Of a stretch of DNA of 25,226 nt, positions 1-7,935 are shown piece after piece. The notes beneath the pieces are model-generated. The model was not told where the DNA came from. It saw nothing but the letters and a program-made list of their open reading frames with translations, and ran no database searches. The stretch lies in contig JBGCEM010000099.1 in the NCBI GenBank assembly GCA_045106335.1, positions 1 to 25,226 of the forward strand, given 5' to 3'. The position numbers and the translations under genes are program-made. Source of the stretch: Aliishimia sp045106335 (GTDB taxonomy: Bacteria > Pseudomonadota > Alphaproteobacteria > Rhodobacterales > Rhodobacteraceae). How positions within the stretch are numbered: the stretch's first letter is position 1; the number at the start of each line of letters is the position of its first letter.

Positions 1-170
1 ATGAAAGCAGTTGTGTGGTTTACGGAATGCCTAAAGCGGCCGTAGCTCTTGGCGCCGCCATAGAGCAACTGTCCGATCAAAGTATCGGTCGGCGTTTGGC
101 AACGCTCACATCGCAACGGCAAAGACTTAAAAATGTTCCAAAAAACAAATTAAGAACTGGGGATCTGTAA
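1..170 (+). CDS. cheB: CheB chemotaxis methylesterase, C-terminal end (partial)
   Basis: This is the last 55 codons of a gene that begins outside the window; the reading frame starts at base 3 and stops at TAA 168-170. The peptide carries CVVYGMPKAAV, the signature near the C-terminus of CheB methylesterase domains, followed by a basic tail ending in RTGDL. CheB removes methyl groups from, and deamidates, chemoreceptors when phosphorylated by CheA. The neighbour cheD starts 2 bases after the stop, the usual cheB-cheD pairing, which supports the call. The response-regulator domain and catalytic triad lie upstream and cannot be checked. The ATG at base 1 is in another frame and is not the start. 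Confidence 0.85.
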   Translation, partial: ESSCVVYGMPKAAVALGAAIEQLSDQSIGRRLATLTSQRQRLKNVPKNKLRTGDL

Positions 171-172
171 AT

Positions 173-685
173 ATGGCGAAGACAACCTTAATTACGCAAG
201 GGCAACAAGCTGTTTCCAAAGACCCAGATGAGATTATTACAACATTGCTGGGGTCGTGTGTATCCTGTTGTCTTTGGGATGACGTTGCCGGAATAGGCGG
301 GATGAACCATATGCTTCTTGGTGGTGTCGCGAGCACTCGGATTTCCGGCTATGACGTGGCTGGCGTCGCAGACATGGAGCTTTTGATCAACGGCTTAATC
401 AAGTTGGGGGCTTCTAAGTCTAATTTGCAAGCAAAACTGTTTGGAGGCTCTCAAATGATAGCATCCAAAAATGCCATTGGGCAAAAGAATGTTGAGTTCA
501 CGATGTCATTTCTGAAAGAAGAAAACATTCCTTGTGTGAATTCATCTGTGGGCGGAACGTCTGCACGATCGCTTAAATTCTGGCCAACAACAGGGCGCGT
601 AAGCATGCGACTCGTCACAGACCGGGCCCCAGAAGTCGTCGTCAAACCACCTGTGCAAGCCGGCAACGATATGGAACTCTTCTAA
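173..685 (+). CDS. cheD: CheD chemoreceptor glutamine deamidase
   Basis: A 170-residue protein of normal CheD length. CheD deamidates glutamines on methyl-accepting chemotaxis proteins in the cytoplasm and in some bacteria interacts with CheC. The segment TLLGSCVSCCLWDD gives the catalytic cysteine (C29), with threonine T23 just before it and histidine H46 in MNHMLLG, matching the Thr/Cys/His set known for the family. GGSQMIA and a later region around residues 105-130 also fit the fold. The start ATG is preceded by GGGGA about 10 bases upstream, inside the end of cheB, so the two genes are probably co-transcribed and translationally coupled. Confidence 0.93.
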   Translation: MAKTTLITQGQQAVSKDPDEIITTLLGSCVSCCLWDDVAGIGGMNHMLLGGVASTRISGYDVAGVADMELLINGLIKLGASKSNLQAKLFGGSQMIASKNAIGQKNVEFTMSFLKEENIPCVNSSVGGTSARSLKFWPTTGRVSMRLVTDRAPEVVVKPPVQAGNDMELF

Positions 686-793
686 ATGCAACGGTTGTTG
701 TGTGCGATGCATGGACCTGAAAAAATGCAATCTCAAGTAAAACAGAGGCAAGGCCTTTCAGCCCAGCGTTGTAAGAGCGTTGTGCTAGGTTAG
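686..793 (+). CDS. possible 35-residue small ORF abutting cheD
   Basis: An ATG directly follows the cheD stop codon (TAA then ATG), opening a 35-codon frame that ends at TAG 791-793. The peptide is polar and basic in its second half, with two cysteines, no membrane segment and no motif I recognise. There is no clear ribosome binding site other than possible re-initiation after cheD. It could equally be chance open frame in the leader between cheD and cckA. Conservation of the frame in relatives would decide. Confidence 0.2.
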   Translation: MQRLLCAMHGPEKMQSQVKQRQGLSAQRCKSVVLG

Positions 794-864
794 TTTTGGT
801 TTATGATGCGGTTTTATAGAAAATCATGCTGAATTGTGTCGAACATTAAGATTGCAACAACTGG

Positions 865-880
865 TTAATCCGTAATTAAC
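865..880 (+). promoter_or_regulatory. CtrA binding site upstream of cckA
   Basis: Bases 865-868 are TTAA and 876-880 are TTAAC, separated by exactly 7 bases, an exact match to the full alphaproteobacterial CtrA box TTAA-N7-TTAAC. It ends 48 bases before the cckA start codon. CckA phosphorylates CtrA through ChpT, so this would be feedback of the regulator on its own kinase gene. Whether it activates or represses cannot be read from sequence; I see no convincing sigma-70 -10 element at the expected spacing. Confidence 0.75.
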
Positions 881-928
881 TTCTGCCACGCGTAATGCCC
901 GCCAACGAATCAAAAAATGGGGACATGA

Positions 929-3232
929 ATGCAAGCGCTTGCTCTGCCGGGAACTCGCCTGACTGACATCGCAAGAAACGCGCGCACAAAGCGCCGTAGT
1001 TTGTTGTTTGCGATGCTTGTCTTTGGCTTGCTTGCGGTTCTTGCACCCCCGGGGGCTCCGCAGATCGCAATTATCGCCTCTGCCAGCGCCTTGGTTTGTC
1101 TTCTTGTTGTGTTTTCGATTGTATGGTGGCGCACCGATCGTGTCGGCCGCTTAGAAGCCGACGCTATGTCGAATTTTATCGCCGAAGATGTTACACCCAG
1201 CTTCATCACCGATGACGAGTGCGAAGTTCTGTTCACAAATAAAGCTGCGCGGTCTCGCTGCAGCGGCATTGTAAGCGATACGCTTGGAGCAACGTTAAAA
1301 CAAACCTTTGCTAATCCGACACCAATTTTGCACCGATTGCGCATTGCGGCTCAGGACGCTGGTGCGGCGCGTGAGGAAATTGTCACCCGCAAAGGCCACG
1401 TTCGCCTATCCGTGCATCGAATGGGGCTATCTCGCTTGATCTGGCGCTTGGAGGACATTCAAGAAAAAGCCCAAGCCGCGCGCGCGAGCGCCCCAGTTCT
1501 TCCAATGCTTATCCTTGGACGCGGTGACACAATTTTGTCGATGAATGATCCCGCGCGTCAGTTAATTGGGAAACGCGTCAAGGCGCTGGATATGGTGTTC
1601 AATGCGCTGCCTGTGCGTCCAGGGAATGTCTCAGAAATCACCACTGAAAACGGCCGTATAAGCGTTATACCGTGCGAAATGGAGGCAGGTGCAGGGCGTC
1701 GCGCCTTATACTTGCTGCCGTCCGATGGCGCGGCGCGTCCCGAAGGGTGGCAGTCTATTGAAGAATTGCCCGTGCCTCTTTTACGCGTCTCGGCCGAAGG
1801 CGATGTCCTGTCTTATAACGACTCTGCGCGTATGTTATTGGGGGACGAATTGCGCGAGGGGGTTATCCTTTCGGAGCTGATGGAGGGTCTTGGCCGCTCG
1901 ATTCGCGATTGGCTTAGGGATACTCTGGACGGGCGAGCGGGTCAGAATTCAGAATTCTTGCGGTTGCGGCGCTCGGATAAAGAAGTCTTCGTGCAAGTGA
2001 CGCTAACGCCTGTTGAAATGCCAGACGGACCGGGTTTGATAGCTGTCTTGAACGATGCGACCGAGCTGAAAACGCTTGAGGCACAATTCGTTCAAAGCCA
2101 AAAAATGCAAGCTATCGGGCAACTGGCGGGCGGTGTTGCCCATGACTTCAACAACCTTCTAACAGCAATTTCGGGCCACTGCGATCTGTTGCTGCTGCGG
2201 CATGATCAGGGGGATCCAGACTATGCAGATCTGGTTCAGATTAACCAAAACGCAAATCGCGCGGCGGCTTTGGTCAGTCAACTTTTGGCATTTTCTCGCA
2301 AGCAAACTCTGCGCCCCAAGACAATTGACATGCGTGACACGCTGGCCGACTTAACACATCTGTTGAACCGCCTTGTTGGTGAGCGCGTTTCATTAACTAC
2401 AAGTTATGATCCCGTCCTGCCGCCAATCCGTGCAGATAAACGCCAATTAGAACAGGTTTTGATGAACCTCGTTGTGAATGCACGTGACGCAATGCCGGAT
2501 GGAGGCGAGATCCGCGTTGTTTGCGAATTTGCAGACGTGTCAGAGCCTTTGGTGCGCGACAATGCGACAGTCGCAACCGGGTCATATGTGTGTGTGACTG
2601 TATCCGATCAGGGCATCGGCATTCCGTCGGACAAACTCCAAAAAGTGTTTGAACCTTTTTATACAACCAAACGCACGGATGAGGGAACAGGATTGGGGCT
2701 GTCGACAGCCTATGGGATCGTGAAGCAGACCGGCGGTTTCATTTTTGTCGACAGTGTGGTTGGCCAAGGAACGACGTTTACTTTGTATCTTCCGGCGCAA
2801 GACCGTCAAGATGATCCTGTCGAAGCCGAAGCGAAGCCGGTAGTGTCAAAGCCTTTACCCGCCCATGGCGAAGGTGTCATTTTGCTTGTCGAAGACGAAG
2901 CGCCCGTGCGTGCATTTGCCAGCCGCGCTTTACGTTTGCGAGGCTACACAGTTTTGGAAGCTGAAAGCGCCGAAGCCGCTTTGGAAACATTGACCGATGA
3001 TTCTTTAAGCATCGATGTCTTCGTCACAGATGTTGTCATGCCAGGAATGGATGGCCCGTCTTGGGTAAAGCAAGCCCTTAAGAAACGTCCCGAAACCCGT
3101 GTGGTGTTTGTATCTGGGTATGCCGAAGACAGCTTTGATGAAACACAATCGCGGATACCAAATTCGGTCTTTTTGCCGAAGCCGTTTTCCTTGACGGATT
3201 TGGCAGAGACGGTGCACCGACAATTGCACTGA
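929..3232 (+). CDS. cckA: CckA hybrid sensor histidine kinase
   Basis: A 767-residue membrane hybrid kinase. Two membrane segments lie at about residues 26-42 and 46-68, followed by PAS-like sensory regions up to about 385. The HisKA domain has the phospho-acceptor H405 in GVAHDFNNLL, a CckA-type H-box. The ATPase domain shows the N-box around N517 (VNARDAMPDGG), DQGIGI at 560-565, the F-box FEPFYTTK and GTGLGL at 586-591. The C-terminal receiver domain has acidic residues E655/D656, phospho-acceptor D701 and K751. In alphaproteobacteria CckA passes phosphate via ChpT to CtrA and controls cell cycle, motility or gene transfer agent genes. The ATG at 929 has GGGGA 5-9 bases upstream; an in-frame ATG at 917 runs into a stop. 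recA downstream is typical for Rhodobacteraceae. Confidence 0.93.
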   Translation: MQALALPGTRLTDIARNARTKRRSLLFAMLVFGLLAVLAPPGAPQIAIIASASALVCLLVVFSIVWWRTDRVGRLEADAMSNFIAEDVTPSFITDDECEVLFTNKAARSRCSGIVSDTLGATLKQTFANPTPILHRLRIAAQDAGAAREEIVTRKGHVRLSVHRMGLSRLIWRLEDIQEKAQAARASAPVLPMLILGRGDTILSMNDPARQLIGKRVKALDMVFNALPVRPGNVSEITTENGRISVIPCEMEAGAGRRALYLLPSDGAARPEGWQSIEELPVPLLRVSAEGDVLSYNDSARMLLGDELREGVILSELMEGLGRSIRDWLRDTLDGRAGQNSEFLRLRRSDKEVFVQVTLTPVEMPDGPGLIAVLNDATELKTLEAQFVQSQKMQAIGQLAGGVAHDFNNLLTAISGHCDLLLLRHDQGDPDYADLVQINQNANRAAALVSQLLAFSRKQTLRPKTIDMRDTLADLTHLLNRLVGERVSLTTSYDPVLPPIRADKRQLEQVLMNLVVNARDAMPDGGEIRVVCEFADVSEPLVRDNATVATGSYVCVTVSDQGIGIPSDKLQKVFEPFYTTKRTDEGTGLGLSTAYGIVKQTGGFIFVDSVVGQGTTFTLYLPAQDRQDDPVEAEAKPVVSKPLPAHGEGVILLVEDEAPVRAFASRALRLRGYTVLEAESAEAALETLTDDSLSIDVFVTDVVMPGMDGPSWVKQALKKRPETRVVFVSGYAEDSFDETQSRIPNSVFLPKPFSLTDLAETVHRQLH

Positions 3233-3270
3233 CTTAAACTGGATTGAAAACAAAAGATTTTTCCCACAGT

Positions 3271-3294
3271 AAAGCTGCTATCTTGCAGCTTTTT
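3271..3294 (+). terminator. rho-independent terminator after cckA
   Basis: A perfect 8-bp stem (AAAGCTGC 3271-3278 with GCAGCTTT 3285-3292) closes a 6-base loop; the 3' arm runs into a short T-run. It sits 38 bases after the cckA stop and separates cckA from the recA control region. Confidence 0.85.
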
Positions 3295-3391
3295 TGCTTT
3301 TCTGAAGGTCATTTCTATTTAGGTGATCGCGATTTCTGGGGATGCAAATATCGCGAGTAAACGATTTTTTAAAAGTTAGCAGCCATATAAT

Positions 3392-3406
3392 TTAAGTAGA
3401 ATTTGA
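3392..3406 (+). promoter_or_regulatory. degenerate CtrA-like site upstream of recA
   Basis: TTAA (3392-3395), 7 bases, then TTGA (3403-3406): one mismatch in the second half-site of the CtrA consensus. It lies just upstream of, and partly over, the proposed recA -35 region. An isolated near-match in AT-rich intergenic DNA can be chance, so this is tentative. Confidence 0.3.
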
Positions 3407-3435
3407 TTGAAATGTTCTCTGTTTGGTCCCATAGA
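3407..3435 (+). promoter_or_regulatory. candidate recA promoter
   Basis: TTGAAA (3407-3412) is a good -35 hexamer; 17 bases later stands CATAGA (3430-3435), a weak -10. The LexA-type operator elements lie in the spacer and just downstream, the arrangement expected for a repressed SOS promoter. Another AT-rich element, TATAAT at 3386-3391, has no convincing -35 partner. Confidence 0.45.
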
Positions 3436-3450
3436 GAACAAGAGGCGAAC
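3414..3450 (+). promoter_or_regulatory. LexA/SOS operator region of recA
   Basis: GAAC-N7-GAAC at 3436-3450 is a perfect direct-repeat SOS box of the alphaproteobacterial type (the complement of GTTC-N7-GTTC). A second, imperfect GTTC-N7-GGTC lies at 3414-3428. The outer GTTCTCT (3414-3420) and AGAGAAC (3433-3439) also form a perfect 7-bp inverted repeat with a 12-base spacer. The region ends 53 bases before the recA start. LexA binding here is inference from the known motif. Confidence 0.8.
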
Positions 3451-3503
3451 ATGAGCAGTGATTGCCGCCCCGGACCGGGTATGACAATAAGGGAATATCA
3501 GAC

Positions 3504-4583
3504 ATGGCAACGGCAGATCTTTTAACAATGAGCAGCAAACAAAACGCCGACAAACAAAAAGCGCTAGACAGTGCGCTGGCCCAAATTGAACGCCAATTTG
3601 GCAAGGGCTCAATTATGAAGCTTGGCGACGAGAACGCCATTCAAGATATTACCGCCAGTTCGACGGGGTCGTTGGGCTTGGATATTGCATTGGGCATTGG
3701 CGGTTTGCCGATGGGACGGATTGTTGAAATCTATGGCCCAGAATCATCCGGCAAGACGACACTGACCCTGCATTGCGTCGCAGAACAGCAAAAAAAGGGC
3801 GGGGTGTGTGCCTTTGTTGACGCGGAACATGCACTTGATCCCCAATATGCGCGAAAATTGGGTGTGAACCTGGATGAGCTGCTGATCTCGCAGCCCGACA
3901 CAGGTGAACAAGCCCTTGAAATCACAGATACATTGGTGCGTTCCGGTGCTGTGAATATGGTTGTTGTCGACTCAGTTGCGGCTTTGACGCCAAAATCGGA
4001 ACTCGAAGGCGATATGGGTGACAGTAGCGTCGGCGTCCAAGCGCGGTTGATGAGCCAAGCGATGCGCAAATTGACAGGGTCGATTAGCCGGTCCAACTGC
4101 ATGGTGATTTTCATTAACCAGATCAGAATGAAGATTGGCGTCATGTTCGGCTCGCCCGAAACAACGACAGGCGGTAATGCTCTTAAGTTTTATTCGTCAG
4201 TCCGCCTGGATATCCGCCGCATTGGCGCGTTGAAAGATCGCGATGAAATTGTTGGCAACGCAACCCGTGTCAAAATCGTCAAGAACAAAGTGGCCCCGCC
4301 CTTCAAACAAGTCGAGTTTGACATAATGTATGGTGAAGGCATTTCCAAGAATGGCGAATTGCTGGATCTGGGCGTGAAATCCGGTATCGTGGATAAATCT
4401 GGCGCGTGGTATTCTTACGGCGATGAACGCATCGGTCAGGGTCGCGAAAATGCCAAAACGTTTCTGCGCGAAAATCAGGCCATCGCTTTGGATATCGAAG
4501 ACAAAATCCGGGCCTCGCACGGGTTGGAATTCGAAATGCCACCCGGTGCGGCCAAAGATGATGGCGATTTGTTAGAAACCTAA
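3504..4583 (+). CDS. recA: RecA recombinase
   Basis: A 359-residue RecA. It forms ATP-dependent filaments on single-stranded DNA, drives strand exchange and stimulates LexA self-cleavage. The Walker A motif GPESSGKT is at residues 78-85, with VVVDSVAALTP as the Walker B region and the MFGSPETTTGGNALKF stretch forming DNA-binding loop 2. The acidic C-terminal tail (AAKDDGDLLET) is typical. I chose ATG 3504 because AAGGGA lies about 10 bases upstream and the protein then begins at the family's usual place; an upstream in-frame TTG at 3462 would add 14 atypical residues. It is flanked by an SOS operator and a strong terminator, so it is probably monocistronic. Confidence 0.98.
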   Translation: MATADLLTMSSKQNADKQKALDSALAQIERQFGKGSIMKLGDENAIQDITASSTGSLGLDIALGIGGLPMGRIVEIYGPESSGKTTLTLHCVAEQQKKGGVCAFVDAEHALDPQYARKLGVNLDELLISQPDTGEQALEITDTLVRSGAVNMVVVDSVAALTPKSELEGDMGDSSVGVQARLMSQAMRKLTGSISRSNCMVIFINQIRMKIGVMFGSPETTTGGNALKFYSSVRLDIRRIGALKDRDEIVGNATRVKIVKNKVAPPFKQVEFDIMYGEGISKNGELLDLGVKSGIVDKSGAWYSYGDERIGQGRENAKTFLRENQAIALDIEDKIRASHGLEFEMPPGAAKDDGDLLET

Positions 4584-4602
4584 AGTTCTTGTAAAAAGCC
4601 TT

Positions 4603-4637
4603 AAACGGGTCTGCGCGTAACACGTGCGGGCCTGTTT
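4603..4637 (+). terminator. terminator after recA
   Basis: A long stem of 16 pairs, 12 Watson-Crick and 4 G-U: AAACGGGTCTGCGCGT (4603-4618) with ACGTGCGGGCCTGTTT (4622-4637) around a 3-base loop. The arm ends in TTT GTG rather than a long T-run. Position, 19 bases after the recA stop, supports a terminator role. Confidence 0.8.
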
Positions 4638-4722
4638 GTGCATTCACAAGGTCAGCATGGCCGCTGGACACCTTCCCGGGCAGCCGCTAAATCCTGCAAG
4701 ACCGGGATTTAAGGAAAAAATT

Positions 4723-7377
4723 ATGGCCTCGTTGAACGATATCCGTGCCACATTTCTCAGCTATTTCGCGCAGCAAGGGCACGAGGTCGTCGACTCTAGC
4801 CCATTGGTGCCGCGCAACGACCCTACTTTGATGTTCGCAAATTCTGGCATGGTGCAATTCAAGAACTTGTTCACCGGTCTTGAGCATCGCGATTATACCC
4901 GCGCCACCACGTCGCAAAAATGTGTGCGTGCCGGTGGCAAACATAACGATCTTGACAATGTCGGCTACACGGCCCGCCATCACACGTTCTTTGAAATGCT
5001 GGGAAATTTCTCGTTCGGGGACTATTTTAAGGACGAGGCCATAGCGTTTGCCTGGCAATTGATCACTGGCGAATTCGGAATCCCGAAAGAGCGATTGTAT
5101 GTCACGGTGTATCACACCGACGACGAAGCGGCCGCGATTTGGAAGAAAGTCGGGGTGCCAGAGGATCGCATCATTCGTATCGCGACCTCTGACAATTTCT
5201 GGCAGATGGGCCCGACTGGTCCCTGTGGTCCTTGTACCGAGATCTTTTATGATCACGGCGATCACATTTGGGGCGGACCTCCGGGCAGCGCCGATGAGGA
5301 TGGCGATCGCTTCATTGAGATCTGGAATATCGTCTTCATGCAGAACGAACAGTTCGAAGACGGCACGATGAAGGCGCTGGACATGCAGTCCATCGATACA
5401 GGCATGGGGCTAGAGCGGATCGGGGCTTTGTTGCAAGGCAGCCACGACAATTATGACACCGACACGATGAAAGCGCTGATCGAAGCGTCCGCTCATGTCA
5501 CTGGCGTCGATCCCTTTGGCGAACAGAACGTCCATCACCGGGTCATTGCCGATCACTTGCGCTCAACCTCGTTTCTGATTGCAGATGGGGTGATGCCGTC
5601 GAATGAAGGACGTGGCTACGTCTTGCGTCGGATAATGCGACGCGCGATGCGTCATGCGCGTTTGCTTGGCGCCAAGGATCCTGTGATGTATCGGATGGTG
5701 CCGTCTTTGATCCAGCAAATGGGGGGCGCTTATCCTGAATTGGGTCAAGCCCAGGCTTTGATCAGCGAGACCCTTCAGCAGGAAGAAACCAAGTTTAAAC
5801 AAACCCTGGATCGTGGGCTGCGCCTGCTCGAAGACGAAGTGTCCGATCTTGCCAGCGGGGCGGATTTACCGGGGGCCGCTGCATTTAGACTGTATGACAC
5901 CTATGGGTTTCCTCTTGATCTGACCCAAGATGCGTTACGCGAAAAGGGCTTTGGTGTTGATACTGATGGGTTTGACACGGCTATGGCCGAACAAAAAGCA
6001 AAGGCGCGTGCCGCTTGGTCCGGATCCGGCGAGGCTGCGGATGCGACAATTTGGTTTGACGTGGCGGACACACATGGCCCAACAGATTTTCTAGGCTATG
6101 ACACGGATACGGCGGAAGGCCAGATCGTGGCGCTGTTTCGCGATGGAACAGCAACCGATGGCGCGTCCGCTGGCCAGTCCGTTCAAATTGCTCTGAACCA
6201 AACGCCGTTCTACGCGGAAAGTGGTGGGCAAGTTGGCGACACAGGTATGTTAAAAACGGACTCTGGCTCTGCACAGATTACAGACACACGGAAAACGGCT
6301 GGTGTTTTCGTCCATACTGCAACGGTCACCAAAGGGGCAATAAAAGTCGGTGAAGGTGCCATTTTAACTGTAGATAGCGACAGGAAAAATGCCATTCGTG
6401 CCAACCACTCTGCGACCCACTTGCTGCATGAAGCGCTTCGTGGCGCATTAGGCGATCACGTGGCCCAGCGTGGCTCTTTGAATGCCGTAGATCGGCTTCG
6501 ATTTGACTTCAGTCATTCCAAAGCCTTGTCTTTGCAAGAATTGGATACCGTCGAGGCCGAGGTGAATGCCTATATTCGTCAAAACAGTGCGGTTGAGACG
6601 CGGATTATGACCCCGGACGATGCGCGGGATTTGGGTGCGCAGGCATTGTTCGGTGAAAAATATGGCGATGAGGTCCGGGTCGTCTCAATGGGCCATGATC
6701 CACAGTCGGGAAAGGGGCAGGGCAAAGACACCTATTCTTTGGAACTTTGCGGCGGAACCCATGTCCGCCGAACAGGAGACATCGGCGCGTTTGTGACCTT
6801 AGGCGATAGTGCGTCTAGCTCGGGCGTTCGGCGGATCGAAGCGTTAACGGGGCAAGCCGCTTTGGACTACCTGCGTAAGCAAGACGGCCTATTGGCTCAA
6901 ACTGCGCTTGAATTGAAAGCCCAAGCCGCTGATGTTCCGACCCGGGTGAAGACCTTGTTGGATGAGCGTAAAAAGCTTGAAGCGGAATTGGCACAATTGC
7001 GGCGCGATGTGGCAATGGGGTCCGGATCATCTACTGAAGATGAGGTTTTGACAGTCGCGGGTGTTAAGGTCCTGGCCAAAGTATTAACTGGGGTTACTGG
7101 CAAAGACCTGCCAGCTTTGATTGACGAACATAAGTCTCGCATCGGTTCGGGGGCCGTGCTTTTGATCGCCGATGCGGATGGAAAAGTCGCAGTTGCGGCC
7201 GGTGTAACCAACGATGTCACTGATAAGGTAAACGCGGTCGATCTTGTCAAAGCGGCTGTGGCCGAACTTGGCGGCAAAGGCGGAGGTGGTCGGCCTGACC
7301 TTGCGCAAGGCGGGGCAAAAGATGCTTCAAACGCCGACGCAGCCATCAAAGCGGTACTTGCGATTTTGGAAGGATAA
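4723..7377 (+). CDS. alaS: alanyl-tRNA synthetase
   Basis: An 884-residue class II synthetase that charges tRNA-Ala in the cytoplasm. The N-terminal catalytic part has the ARHHTFFEMLGNFSFGDYF stretch and the WQMGPTGPCGPC segment. The editing domain, which hydrolyses mischarged Ser- or Gly-tRNA-Ala, has the zinc-site pattern H562-x3-H566 and C676-x3-H680 (CGGTH). The Gly-rich C-terminal domain (GGKGGGGRPDLAQGG) is the DHHA1 region that aids dimer formation and tRNA binding. ATG 4723 is preceded by AAGGA and begins the canonical MASLNDIRATFL; the longer in-frame extension to 4624 overlaps the recA terminator and is not coding. A DUF1330 gene follows after 5 bases. Confidence 0.98.
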   Translation: MASLNDIRATFLSYFAQQGHEVVDSSPLVPRNDPTLMFANSGMVQFKNLFTGLEHRDYTRATTSQKCVRAGGKHNDLDNVGYTARHHTFFEMLGNFSFGDYFKDEAIAFAWQLITGEFGIPKERLYVTVYHTDDEAAAIWKKVGVPEDRIIRIATSDNFWQMGPTGPCGPCTEIFYDHGDHIWGGPPGSADEDGDRFIEIWNIVFMQNEQFEDGTMKALDMQSIDTGMGLERIGALLQGSHDNYDTDTMKALIEASAHVTGVDPFGEQNVHHRVIADHLRSTSFLIADGVMPSNEGRGYVLRRIMRRAMRHARLLGAKDPVMYRMVPSLIQQMGGAYPELGQAQALISETLQQEETKFKQTLDRGLRLLEDEVSDLASGADLPGAAAFRLYDTYGFPLDLTQDALREKGFGVDTDGFDTAMAEQKAKARAAWSGSGEAADATIWFDVADTHGPTDFLGYDTDTAEGQIVALFRDGTATDGASAGQSVQIALNQTPFYAESGGQVGDTGMLKTDSGSAQITDTRKTAGVFVHTATVTKGAIKVGEGAILTVDSDRKNAIRANHSATHLLHEALRGALGDHVAQRGSLNAVDRLRFDFSHSKALSLQELDTVEAEVNAYIRQNSAVETRIMTPDDARDLGAQALFGEKYGDEVRVVSMGHDPQSGKGQGKDTYSLELCGGTHVRRTGDIGAFVTLGDSASSSGVRRIEALTGQAALDYLRKQDGLLAQTALELKAQAADVPTRVKTLLDERKKLEAELAQLRRDVAMGSGSSTEDEVLTVAGVKVLAKVLTGVTGKDLPALIDEHKSRIGSGAVLLIADADGKVAVAAGVTNDVTDKVNAVDLVKAAVAELGGKGGGGRPDLAQGGAKDASNADAAIKAVLAILEG

Positions 7378-7382
7378 CCCAA

Positions 7383-7670
7383 ATGGGCGCATTATGGATT
7401 GCACATGTAACAATCACCGATGAAGAGGCTTATGGAAAATACGCCACGCTGGCTGGACCGGCGATTGCACAGCATGGTGGACAATTTTTAGCACGGGGCG
7501 GCCGCTTTGTGCAGTTAGAGGGCCGCGAACGCCCTCGCAATGTTGTCGCTAAGTTTCCAAGCGTTGATGCCGCAGTAGAGTGTTACCACTCTGCCGAATA
7601 TCAAGAGGCTCTGAGTCACGCCAAGAACGCGTCTGAAAGAGAATTGCTTGTTGTCGAAACTGATCCCTGA
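7383..7670 (+). CDS. DUF1330 family small protein
   Basis: A 95-residue protein beginning with ALWIAHVTITDEEAYGKYA and containing FLARGGRFVQLEG, PRNVVAKFPS and AVECYHSAEYQEALSHA. These are hallmarks of the DUF1330 family, which has the ferredoxin-like dimeric alpha-beta barrel fold; no enzymatic role is established. It starts 5 bases after the alaS stop with an AAGGAT ribosome binding site made by the end of alaS, so it is likely co-transcribed with alaS. A terminator follows directly. Confidence 0.88.
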   Translation: MGALWIAHVTITDEEAYGKYATLAGPAIAQHGGQFLARGGRFVQLEGRERPRNVVAKFPSVDAAVECYHSAEYQEALSHAKNASERELLVVETDP

Positions 7671-7671
7671 T

Positions 7672-7696
7672 GGCTGCCGTGAGCGGCCTAATTTTT
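7672..7696 (+). terminator. terminator after the DUF1330 gene
   Basis: GGCTGC (7672-7677) pairs with GCGGCC (7683-7688) through one G-U pair around a 5-base loop, then TAA and a run of five T. It starts 1 base after the stop codon. Confidence 0.65.
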
Positions 7697-7707
7697 CAAC
7701 CTTGATT

Positions 7708-7845
7708 GTGACGCCGGCGCTTCGTGCGCAGCGCCAAGCCACCCTTGATAAGCTCGATACCTGACCGACTGCGCAACTTCAAAAAACTTCCGGCAAAGTC
7801 AAACTGGCCAAGGCTATCCGTTATGCCCTGGTCCGTGTGCCGAAA
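7708..7845 (+). pseudogene. IS66-family transposase fragment (decayed)
   Basis: Reading bases 7708-7845 in one frame gives a peptide with KLAKAIRYALVRVPK and, before it, LDKLDT-stop-PTAQLQKTSGK. This matches the conserved C-terminal stretch of IS66 TnpC transposases, where a wL..qL...sgKs.LakAirYAL.r pattern precedes the last catalytic acid. An internal TGA stands at 7762-7764, where the family normally has tryptophan. Both ends are missing, the downstream DNEN/ER-type segment is not readable, and no inverted repeats or accessory orfs are present. It is a fossil fragment, not a functional element. The rest of 7671-8006 holds only hairpins. Confidence 0.6.
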
Positions 7846-7935
7846 ATATTTTGTAGTTCAAAGGGTATTGCGCCAAACAAATGCTCTGGGTCACGGCAGC
7901 ACATTGTGATTGCACCTATAACCTTCACTTAGCAC

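Noticed and set aside
1040..1062. GC-rich palindromic CCCCCGGGGG in cckA as a third copy of the hairpin repeat
   Set aside because: It is coding sequence between the two membrane helices and lacks the distal CCCCC-GAGTTT part.
3462..3503. Longer recA start at TTG 3462
   Set aside because: It would add 14 residues not typical of RecA, lacks a ribosome binding site, and ATG 3504 has AAGGGA at suitable distance.
4624..4722. Longer alaS start
   Set aside because: The extension overlaps the recA terminator hairpin, and ATG 4723 with AAGGA begins the canonical N-terminus.
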